Shown piece by piece: positions 1 to 5,947 of a DNA stretch of 9,051 bases; the stretch's first letter is position 1, and each line of letters opens with the position of its first letter. A program made the translations under genes and the position numbers. The notes under the pieces were generated by a model. It was not told where the DNA came from and searched no databases. It saw only the letters and a list, made by a program, of their open reading frames with translations. The stretch is taken from the NCBI GenBank assembly GCA_947176285.1, contig CAMWQF010000101.1, positions 1-9,051 on the forward strand. Direction: 5' to 3'. Source of the DNA: an uncultured Porphyromonadaceae bacterium (GTDB taxonomy: Bacteria > Bacteroidota > Bacteroidia > Bacteroidales > Muribaculaceae).

Positions 1-51
1 GTGCGTCTGGGGGGCGTGAGGTCGCAAGTTCGAATCTTGTCACCCCGACCA
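1..51 (+). tRNA. tRNA-Pro(GGG), 3' part only
   Basis: This is the 3' portion of a tRNA whose 5' end lies before the window. The T arm is clear: stem 24-28 pairs with 36-40 around the loop TTCGAAT. The acceptor 3' strand CACCCCG (41-47) is followed by discriminator A48 and an encoded CCA (49-51). Counting back with a five-base variable loop puts the anticodon loop at 7-13 (CTGGGGG) and the anticodon GGG at 9-11, which reads proline codons. The implied acceptor 5' strand CGGGGTG fits bacterial tRNA-Pro. The anticodon stem (2-6 with 14-18) contains three G-U pairs, so the isotype is less certain than the presence of a tRNA. Confidence 0.8.
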
Positions 52-53
52 AA

Positions 54-90
54 AGTCAGTTGCTTTATTTCAGCAACTGGCTTTTTTTAT
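54..90 (+). terminator. Rho-independent terminator after the tRNA
   Basis: A 10-bp stem (54-63 with 73-82, one G-U pair) closes a 9-base loop and runs directly into a T tract at 82-88. This is a textbook intrinsic terminator three bases after the tRNA CCA end. It separates the tRNA transcript from the metabolic genes downstream. Confidence 0.9.
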
Positions 91-91
91 T

Positions 92-122
92 TTTGATATT
101 TCAGCAATATTCATTAATTTTG
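92..122 (+). promoter_or_regulatory. Bacteroidetes-type promoter for uxuA
   Basis: TTTG at 92-95 and TAATTTTG at 115-122 match the Bacteroidetes primary sigma consensus (TTTG, then TAnnTTTG) with 19 bases between them, within the usual range. Transcription would start near 129, giving a leader of about 38 bases before the uxuA start at 167. The -33 element overlaps the T tract of the upstream terminator. No mapped start site is available, so this is a motif-based call. Confidence 0.7.
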
Positions 123-166
123 CGATGAAGTTGTTTAAACTTATTTAGAATTTAAACCTATATAGC

Positions 167-1333
167 ATGGAAAAAACTTGGCGTTGGTTTGGACCCAACG
201 ATAAAATTACCCTCGACATGCTCCGCCAGATTGGTGTGGAAGGTATTGTCACTGCTCTCCATCATATTCCTAATGGTGAGGTATGGAGCGAGGAAGAAGT
301 CAACAAGATGAAAGACTATATCGAAAGCCACGGCTTGCGATGGAGCGTAGTTGAAAGTCTTCCTGTAAGTGAATCAATCAAATATGGTGGACCCGATCGC
401 GATCAGTTGATCGAAAACTACAAGGTCAGTCTTGCCAATCTCGGCAAAGCAGGAGTGAAAACTATCTGCTATAACTTTATGCCGGTGCTTGACTGGGCTC
501 GTACAGATCTTGAATATCCTAATCCCGATGGAACATCAAATCTCTACTTCAACCGTGCCGAGTTCGCTTACTTCGATATTCATATCCTTAAACGTGAAGG
601 CGCAGAGAAAGACTATGATGAAGAGACTTTGCGCCGAATGCGCGAAGAAGTGGCTCCTCGTATGGATGCAGAGGCTGAAAAAAGACTCGTAGACAATATC
701 ATTGTTAAGACTCAGGGTTTTGTAAATGGTAATATCTCTGAGAAAGACCTCAAACCGGTTGAGAAATTCCGTTCACTTCTTGACCTTTACAAAGGTATTG
801 ATGCTGACCAACTCCGTGCAAATATGGCATATTTTCTCAATGCCATTATGCCTGTTTGCGATGAATATGACATCAACATGTGTGTGCATCCTGATGATCC
901 TCCAATGCAGATACTCGGTCTTCCACGCATCGTGACTTGCGACGCTGATATTCAGGCATTCCTTGACGCTGTCCCGAATCCTCATAATGGCTTGACATTC
1001 TGTGCAGGAAGCCTTAGTGCAGGCGCACACAATGATGTGCCGGCACTTGCAAAGAAATATGCTGACCGCACACACTTCGTGCATGCTCGCATTTGCCAGC
1101 CTCAGTCAAACGGTGACTTCAAGGAGTCATCCCATCTCGACCCGCGCCTTATCGACGTGGTTAGAACTTTCGAGACCCTTAGGCCTGACGTGCCGATGCG
1201 CGTGGACCATGCCCCTCTTATGCTTGGCGATGAAAAGATGGGATATAATGCTGGATATTCATTCCATGGCCGTATGCTCGCACTTGGCATGGTAGGAGGC
1301 ATTATGGCAACAGTTAATAGTTTAAACTCTTAA
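167..1333 (+). CDS. uxuA: Mannonate dehydratase
   Basis: This cytoplasmic enzyme converts D-mannonate to 2-keto-3-deoxy-D-gluconate in the glucuronate branch of hexuronate breakdown. The 388-residue length is normal for the family. The protein opens with the UxuA signature (TWRWFGPND) followed by GVEGIVTALHHIPNGEVW. Likely metal ligands are His241 (in VHPDDPP), Cys279 (TFCAGS), His306 (FVHARI) and Asp347 (RVDHAP); these match in order and spacing the Cys/His/His/Asp site known for streptococcal UxuA. Residues 112-190 form the long insertion typical of bacterial UxuA. The ATG lies downstream of a good promoter and is the natural start. The next gene follows after 32 bases and is probably cotranscribed. 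The usual partner, fructuronate reductase UxuB, is not in the window. Assignment is very secure. Confidence 0.96.
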   Translation: MEKTWRWFGPNDKITLDMLRQIGVEGIVTALHHIPNGEVWSEEEVNKMKDYIESHGLRWSVVESLPVSESIKYGGPDRDQLIENYKVSLANLGKAGVKTICYNFMPVLDWARTDLEYPNPDGTSNLYFNRAEFAYFDIHILKREGAEKDYDEETLRRMREEVAPRMDAEAEKRLVDNIIVKTQGFVNGNISEKDLKPVEKFRSLLDLYKGIDADQLRANMAYFLNAIMPVCDEYDINMCVHPDDPPMQILGLPRIVTCDADIQAFLDAVPNPHNGLTFCAGSLSAGAHNDVPALAKKYADRTHFVHARICQPQSNGDFKESSHLDPRLIDVVRTFETLRPDVPMRVDHAPLMLGDEKMGYNAGYSFHGRMLALGMVGGIMATVNSLNS

Positions 1334-1365
1334 ACTTATTAAACTTCATAAACTACCTGAACAAT

Positions 1366-1905
1366 ATGAAAAAATTCACAAAAGAAGAGGCTCAAGCATG
1401 GGTAGATAGCCGTGCTTGGGCAAAAGGACTTGAGTTGAAGGCAGATGACACTATCGACGCAGTGGAATTTGCTGAGCAATACGCTGCTAATCCTGAATTG
1501 TGGGATGCCCTATTTGCATGGATCAAAGATACGGATCTCAATACTGTGGCAGCAGGAAAGCACGACATCGTACCCGGTCGTCTTTGGGTCAATATCCTAG
1601 AATATACCCCGAAGAGCGCTGAAGATACCAAGATCGAAAGTCATGAGAACTTCATTGACCTTCAGTATACTTTCGTTGGTGATGAACTTATGGGTCTCGC
1701 AGGTCACGTAATCCCTACCGGACCGTATGATCCTGTAAAGGACAAGACCAATTACACAACCGACGAGGCAATCTCCTATGTTCCCGCTCCCAACGACACT
1801 TTCTTCCTCTACTTCCCCAAAGACATGCACCAGCCCTCAGTCCGCGCCCACGAAAACGCCGGTCCTAGCCGCAAAGTAGTAGGCAAAATCGAATACGCTA
1901 AATAA
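1366..1905 (+). CDS. YhcH/YjgK/YiaL family protein (DUF386), cupin-like
   Basis: This 179-residue cytoplasmic protein belongs to the family that includes E. coli YhcH, YjgK, YiaL and the small EbgC subunit of evolved beta-galactosidase. These are beta-barrel, metal-binding proteins usually encoded beside genes for uronate, sialic acid or other sugar-acid use; their exact activity is mostly unsettled, and a sugar isomerase or anomerase role is often suggested. Family marks seen are WVNILEYTPK (74-83), the metal-site segment ESHENFIDLQ (91-100, with Glu91, His93 and Asp98), and FPKDMHQPSV (150-159, with His155). It is somewhat longer than the roughly 150-residue norm because of an N-terminal extension of about 20 residues. 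It lies 32 bases after uxuA, so a helper role in hexuronate use is likely, by inference. Confidence 0.88.
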   Translation: MKKFTKEEAQAWVDSRAWAKGLELKADDTIDAVEFAEQYAANPELWDALFAWIKDTDLNTVAAGKHDIVPGRLWVNILEYTPKSAEDTKIESHENFIDLQYTFVGDELMGLAGHVIPTGPYDPVKDKTNYTTDEAISYVPAPNDTFFLYFPKDMHQPSVRAHENAGPSRKVVGKIEYAK

Positions 1906-1917
1906 TATTCGGGCTTC

Positions 1918-1992
1918 CGCCCTCACACAATCTTTTCTTTAGAGCATCAAATTTAAAAAGGCTCCTATTCTTTTTAAGATTGTGTGAGGGCG
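1918..1992. repeat. Long perfect inverted repeat (17-bp arms) with nested hairpin
   Basis: Arm 1918-1934 (CGCCCTCACACAATCTT) is the exact reverse complement of 1976-1992, with 41 bases between. Inside the loop a second hairpin can form: TTAAAAAG at 1953-1960 with CTTTTTAA at 1970-1977. Its last two bases overlap the outer arm, so both cannot form fully at once. The structure lies 12 bases after the stop of the YhcH-like gene and 49 bases before the GH43 start. No T tract follows the outer arm on the + strand, so it is not a standard intrinsic terminator. It may act as a 3'-end stabiliser, a non-canonical terminator, or a cis element of the GH43 leader. Confidence 0.85.
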
Positions 1993-2041
1993 AAGACACT
2001 AATCCCAATCCTCACAATCAAAAACTCTCTCAATTTATAAG

Positions 2042-4672
2042 ATGTTCCGGAAAGCAGTTCTTTTATTATCCGCCATAATTCCTTTTGCCCTACAGGCTCA
2101 GACTGAACTGACAGTTGATGAGGTCGCTTCGATGTCAGCCTCAAAATCATATAAAGAGGTCGGTATCCACGACCCCTCGATATATTTTAGTCCTGATGAT
2201 GACTCTTATTATATAATGGGCTCGCATATCGGATTTGCAAAAACCTACGATATGCTTAATCTGACAAATCTTGGCAGTCAGGGTGTATATACCAAAGGCT
2301 ACTCGCAAGAATTCAAATCGTGTCCTGAACATACGGTTCAGGTGTCACGAAACGGCGAAACTTTCACGGAAATCCTTCCATCTTTCAATGCCGCAGCATT
2401 CTGTGCCACTTATGCCGGTATAAAAGTTGGCGATCGTCAACCCACTACAGAGGCGAATTGGATTGCCGGCGACCAATGGGCTCCGGACGTCATCTACAAT
2501 CCGAATATGGGAAAATGGTGCATGTATCTGTCGCTCAACGGTGACTATTGGGCTTCCACAATAGTAATGCTTACTTCCGACTCTCCATCCGGACCTTTCG
2601 CTTATCAGGCTCCTATTGTATTTAGTGGTTTCAATGGTCAGACCTATTCAGGAAAAAGCGTATCATATAAAGACACAGACCTTGAAATTGTTCTTGGACC
2701 ACTTGACCAACTTCCGGCACGCTACAAGACATCCTCATGGGGAAATCTATGGCCAAATTGTATAGATCCTTGCGTATTTTTCGATGATAATAACGAACTT
2801 TGGATGGTATACGGTTCGTGGTCCGGAGGCATTTTTATTCTCAAATTGGATAATAATACAGGACTACGCGACTATACGTATACTTACAAGTCTGAATCTT
2901 ACAACGGAAAAGCACCTAACGGGGCATCTTTTACCGGCTATACCAGCGATCCATATTTCGGGAAACTCATAGCCGGTGGCTGTTACGTTTCCGGTGAGGG
3001 TGCCTATGTTCAAAAGATTGGTGATTACTATTATCTGTTCGTTACATATGGGGGACTTGCTCCTGACGGAGGCTATGAAATGCGTATATTCCGTTCCGCT
3101 AACCCCGACGGTCCATATACGGATGGCACAAAAGCCTCAGCAAAATACATTCAATATGTATTGAATTTCGGTGCAAATGCAGGCACCAATAAGGGAATGA
3201 AAATCTTAGGGGCTATGAATAATTGGGGTTCTATGACAGTGGGTGAATGTGCAGAAGGTCACAATTCAGCAATAACAGACAAAGATGGTGATTCGTTTGT
3301 GGTATATCATACAAAATTCAACAACGGGTCTCAAGGCTTTCAGGTCAGAATCAGACAACTGTTTGTCAACGAGAAAGGTTGGCTGGTGACATCTCCATTC
3401 CGATTCACCGGGAAACAGACTCGTCAGGCAGACATAGAAAGTCGGCAACTGTTTTCACACGATGAAATCGCAGGCACTTATCAACTGCTGCTGCATCCTT
3501 ATAAACTCAACCATAAAAAAATGGCAGAAGCGACTCCTGTTACGGTTGTTCTGTCTGCCGATGGTAAAATATTCGGCGAACATTCCGGCTCTTGGTCTTA
3601 CTCAGAGGAAGGTAAATCATATGTTACCTTGCATATTGACAATAATACATATTACGGGGTGGCTTTGAATCAGAATGTAGACGGTTTCAAAGATATGCCT
3701 GCAATATGCTTCTCTGCTACAAGCAATCAGGGTGTTCCTGTATGGTTGTACAAACTTACCCCTAAAGCCGCGGCGGCTGAAGCCTACCATAAATTGATGA
3801 GTGACTTTATTGGCTCCGAAAACACTCAGATTAAGAAGGATGCTCCTGTAGTGAATAATGTCTCTATCTTTTTTGACACAAAGAATGCCGAAACCGGTGA
3901 ACCCGAGCCGGAAACACTTTCTCCCGATGGTATTTATACTCCGACTGAGGATGGGCATGCTATAACAATATCAATTAAGATACAAGCAGGAGACTATGTA
4001 TTGAACCTTGGTCCGTTCACTCGTATGACGCGCAGTATATTCTACGAACCTGAAGTGGGTGTCTATTACCCCGTTTCGCTGCAGAAAAATCTCAATGCCG
4101 GATGGTGGAGCAATTTCTCTACGGATAATTATGTATTGCAGCAAGGTGACTCTGCAGATTTCCATTTCTATAATTATTCCGATTGCGCTGAGAATTGGCA
4201 TAACTGGGCTCTCTACGGTGCAAATGCAGTGCATGGCGCAAGTGGTTATTCAGAATATTTCGGAATCCGCTGTGACAACTGGGACAATACATCAGGAAGC
4301 AACAACGGCTGTTCAAGCAACTTTAATTGGGATACATTTAAGACCGATATGGACGGCTCTTTGGTCGATATGCATACGTCTTATGGTGATGATGGCGTTT
4401 TTTCCATGAACTCAATAATCACTACTTCTACAGGAAAGAAATACAACTATTCCTATAGCAAAATTTTAAGCAACAAACCGAATAAAATAACTCTCTTCTT
4501 TGTAAGCGAAAAGTCTTATATCGATGGCTCAGGACTTGACTCCGGTGTAGATGACATTGTGGGAGAAGATCAGATTTTTGATAATAAGACTTACAACATA
4601 TGGGGTCAAGAAGTAGATGACTTGTACAAAGGAGTAGTCATACGCAACGGTCGAAAACTGATTCAGAAATAG
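2042..4672 (+). CDS. Secreted GH43 family glycosidase, endo-arabinanase type, multi-domain
   Basis: This is a probable extracellular or surface enzyme cutting alpha-1,5-L-arabinan or related arabinose-containing pectin side chains. Residues 1-19 form a signal peptide with likely cleavage at LQA|QT; there is no lipobox Cys. The five-bladed GH43 catalytic domain spans about 40-460. Predicted catalytic residues are Asp44 (IHDPSI, general base), Asp242 (CIDPCVFF, pKa modulator) and Glu319 (VSGEGAYV, general acid). His407 (EGHNSA) matches the calcium-site histidine of B. subtilis Abn2-type arabinanases. A C-terminal domain like that of Abn2-type enzymes follows at about 470-575. Residues 600-825 form an extra Trp/Tyr/Asn-rich, beta-type module, perhaps carbohydrate-binding. 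The end (about 847-876, YNIWGQEV...GVVIRNGRKL) resembles the final strands of the C-terminal tails on Bacteroidetes secreted proteins. The exact substrate within GH43 cannot be fixed from sequence alone. The ATG precedes a good signal peptide, which supports this start. Confidence 0.9.
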   Translation: MFRKAVLLLSAIIPFALQAQTELTVDEVASMSASKSYKEVGIHDPSIYFSPDDDSYYIMGSHIGFAKTYDMLNLTNLGSQGVYTKGYSQEFKSCPEHTVQVSRNGETFTEILPSFNAAAFCATYAGIKVGDRQPTTEANWIAGDQWAPDVIYNPNMGKWCMYLSLNGDYWASTIVMLTSDSPSGPFAYQAPIVFSGFNGQTYSGKSVSYKDTDLEIVLGPLDQLPARYKTSSWGNLWPNCIDPCVFFDDNNELWMVYGSWSGGIFILKLDNNTGLRDYTYTYKSESYNGKAPNGASFTGYTSDPYFGKLIAGGCYVSGEGAYVQKIGDYYYLFVTYGGLAPDGGYEMRIFRSANPDGPYTDGTKASAKYIQYVLNFGANAGTNKGMKILGAMNNWGSMTVGECAEGHNSAITDKDGDSFVVYHTKFNNGSQGFQVRIRQLFVNEKGWLVTSPFRFTGKQTRQADIESRQLFSHDEIAGTYQLLLHPYKLNHKKMAEATPVTVVLSADGKIFGEHSGSWSYSEEGKSYVTLHIDNNTYYGVALNQNVDGFKDMPAICFSATSNQGVPVWLYKLTPKAAAAEAYHKLMSDFIGSENTQIKKDAPVVNNVSIFFDTKNAETGEPEPETLSPDGIYTPTEDGHAITISIKIQAGDYVLNLGPFTRMTRSIFYEPEVGVYYPVSLQKNLNAGWWSNFSTDNYVLQQGDSADFHFYNYSDCAENWHNWALYGANAVHGASGYSEYFGIRCDNWDNTSGSNNGCSSNFNWDTFKTDMDGSLVDMHTSYGDDGVFSMNSIITTSTGKKYNYSYSKILSNKPNKITLFFVSEKSYIDGSGLDSGVDDIVGEDQIFDNKTYNIWGQEVDDLYKGVVIRNGRKLIQK

Positions 4673-4679
4673 CGAACTT

Positions 4680-4706
4680 TTTGAATCATATCGTGTTTTA
4701 GTTTTG
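4680..4706 (+). promoter_or_regulatory. Possible promoter for the SemiSWEET gene, non-standard spacing
   Basis: TAGTTTTG at 4699-4706 is a full match to the TAnnTTTG element, and would start transcription near 4713, about 30 bases before the ATG at 4744. The nearest upstream TTTG (4680-4683) leaves only 15 bases between elements, against the usual 19-21, so promoter strength is doubtful. The -7 element lies mostly inside the left arm of the inverted repeat at 4693-4735. Confidence 0.35.
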
Positions 4707-4735
4707 AAACCGTTTATTTCCCACAACTAAAACAC
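4693..4735. repeat. Perfect inverted repeat (11-bp arms) between the GH43 and SemiSWEET genes
   Basis: GTGTTTTAGTT (4693-4703) is exactly matched by AACTAAAACAC (4725-4735) across a 21-base loop. It lies 20 bases after the GH43 stop and 8 bases before the SemiSWEET start. The following bases are only modestly T-rich, so a weak terminator is possible. As DNA it could instead be an operator, because the left arm covers a TAnnTTTG element. Confidence 0.7.
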
Positions 4736-4743
4736 ACTTTCTC

Positions 4744-5022
4744 ATGGATACCATTATTACTATTGCAGGCTATGGCGCAGCCCTCTGCATGATATTCGGA
4801 TATTTGCCCCAGGCTATTGCTACAATCAGAACTCGCGACACTGACGGAATTGCCCTTCCCACATTCCTTATGCTCGGACTCGGATCTGTGCTTTTTGTAA
4901 TCCAAGGCATTCTTCTCGGCAATATTCCTCTTGTTATCACCAACTTGATCGCAACCGTCTGCTCCATAATCATCTTCGCAATAAAGATACATAACGACTG
5001 CAAAAAGAAGAGAATTCAGTAG
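4744..5022 (+). CDS. SemiSWEET family sugar transporter (PQ-loop/MtN3 repeat)
   Basis: This 92-residue inner-membrane protein has three predicted helices (about 5-24, 39-59 and 62-82) and a basic cytoplasmic tail (KKKR). That is the size and layout of bacterial SemiSWEETs, which dimerise to move mono- or disaccharides down their gradient. The PQ-loop motif is in helix 1 (GYLPQAIATIRTR, with Pro22 and Gln23). The conserved helix-3 Asn is Asn67 (VITNLI). At the position where many SemiSWEETs carry the substrate-stacking Trp before the helix-2 glycine, this protein reads LFVIQG, with no Trp. Its place directly after the secreted GH43 enzyme suggests it may carry a released sugar, but this is inference; such genes also occur alone. 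No clear terminator follows it. Confidence 0.9.
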   Translation: MDTIITIAGYGAALCMIFGYLPQAIATIRTRDTDGIALPTFLMLGLGSVLFVIQGILLGNIPLVITNLIATVCSIIIFAIKIHNDCKKKRIQ

Positions 5023-5050
5023 GATTTATATTGGATTTATGGAGTCTATG

Positions 5051-5082
5051 TTTGGAGGAATGGAAGATAATTATTATCTTTG
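5051..5082 (+). promoter_or_regulatory. Strong Bacteroidetes-type promoter for the nonulosonic acid operon
   Basis: TTTG at 5051-5054 and TATCTTTG at 5075-5082 are full matches to the Bacteroidetes promoter consensus with 20 bases between them. Transcription would begin near 5089, leaving a leader of about 93 bases before the first gene at 5182. This separates the nonulosonic acid genes from the SemiSWEET gene upstream. Confidence 0.8.
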
Positions 5083-5105
5083 TCGTTGCTAATACTGAGA
5101 GTCGC

Positions 5106-5128
5106 CCGCATGCCGGTTTGGTGTGCGG
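5106..5128 (+). other. Leader hairpin upstream of the nonulosonic acid operon
   Basis: Within the predicted 5' leader, CCGCATGCC (5106-5114) pairs with GGTGTGCGG (5120-5128) around a GGTTT loop: nine consecutive pairs, two of them G-U. The segment is much more GC-rich than the flanking intergenic DNA. No T tract follows, so it is not an intrinsic terminator on its own. It might stabilise the mRNA or control ribosome access. I do not recognise a known riboswitch class. Confidence 0.5.
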
Positions 5129-5181
5129 TCGTAGTTGTGTTGGCTCGGTCGCTATACATATTAAATTATTGTTATACTGAA

Positions 5182-5937
5182 ATGAAAATAGGTGTGATAA
5201 TACAGGCAAGAATGAGTTCCACAAGACTTCCAGGAAAGATTTTGAAAAAATTCCATGGAGAAAGGACTCTGCTTGATGTCCTGCTTGATAATCTCCGTGG
5301 AATTCACGATGTTAAGACTGTTGTCGCAACCTCGACCAACCCTGCGGATAATAGGCTGGAGGCTTTCCTTCAAGCGAAAGGTGAAATTTGCTTTCGTGGA
5401 TCAGAAGCAGATGTGCTGGAACGATTTATAAATGCTGCGGAAACCAACGGCTTCGAAGGAATTGTGAGGATTTGTTCCGACAATCCTTTTCTTGACCGAG
5501 ATGGGATCGAAGTTCTTGTAGATAAAGCAACGACAAGCGACGCCGATTACATAGGTTTCAGGATAAATGACAAGCCATCCATTCTTACTCACTTTGGCTT
5601 CTGGGGTGAGTTTGTAAGGCTTTCTGCACTGAAAAGTGTTTTTGAATCAACACTCTCGAATACTCCTGCACACGAACATGTCACTTATCATGTTTATGCA
5701 AATCCGGATAAATATAAATGCGAATGGATCGAAGTCGACTCGTTCTTGCAGGGAAGGGAAGATATTCGCCTTACAGTGGACACGGCGGAAGACTTTGAAA
5801 ACGCAAAGGAAGTCTATGCCGCATTAAAGAGACATAAAGATGTTTTCTCTCTGAGAGATGTAGTGGCATATCTGGATGGACATTCCGAGATCAAAGACAG
5901 TATGAGAAACAATATCAGTAAGAACGTAAAGGAATAA
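5182..5937 (+). CDS. SpsF-like cytidylyltransferase, probable CMP-nonulosonate synthetase
   Basis: This 251-residue protein is of the CMP-KDO/CMP-sialate synthetase fold (PF02348, SpsF-like branch). It would activate a 2-keto sugar acid with CTP, giving a CMP-sugar and pyrophosphate in the cytoplasm. The nucleotide-binding loop is at 8-19 (QARMSSTRLPGK). Other family marks are FRGSEADVLERF (71-82), the acidic metal-site segment CSDNPFLD (98-105), EHVT (165-168) and RLTVDTAEDF (196-205, with Asp200). I chose the ATG at 5182 because it puts the family motif MKIGVIIQARM at the N terminus. The frame stays open upstream to a TTG at 5080, but that codon lies in the promoter -7 element and the extra residues resemble no family member. 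The nonulosonate synthase follows after 10 bases, so the substrate is probably the acid made by the next two enzymes. Confidence 0.85.
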   Translation: MKIGVIIQARMSSTRLPGKILKKFHGERTLLDVLLDNLRGIHDVKTVVATSTNPADNRLEAFLQAKGEICFRGSEADVLERFINAAETNGFEGIVRICSDNPFLDRDGIEVLVDKATTSDADYIGFRINDKPSILTHFGFWGEFVRLSALKSVFESTLSNTPAHEHVTYHVYANPDKYKCEWIEVDSFLQGREDIRLTVDTAEDFENAKEVYAALKRHKDVFSLRDVVAYLDGHSEIKDSMRNNISKNVKE

Positions 5938-5947
5938 GTATATTGAA

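Noticed and set aside
1..166. tRNA gene as an integration site for a mobile element
   Set aside because: No integrase, no second copy of the tRNA 3' end and no mobile gene was found in the window.
773..1084. Reverse-strand open frame inside uxuA
   Set aside because: Frame shadow of a highly conserved gene; its sequence shows no recognisable domain.
4714..4992. Reverse-strand open frame opposite the SemiSWEET gene
   Set aside because: It is the shadow of a well-supported membrane protein gene, resembles no family and has no promoter-like site.
5080..5181. N-terminal extension of the cytidylyltransferase from a TTG codon, adding 34 hydrophobic residues (or from an ATG at 5110)
   Set aside because: The TTG is part of the promoter -7 element, the extension covers the leader hairpin, and the family motif starts exactly at the ATG at 5182.
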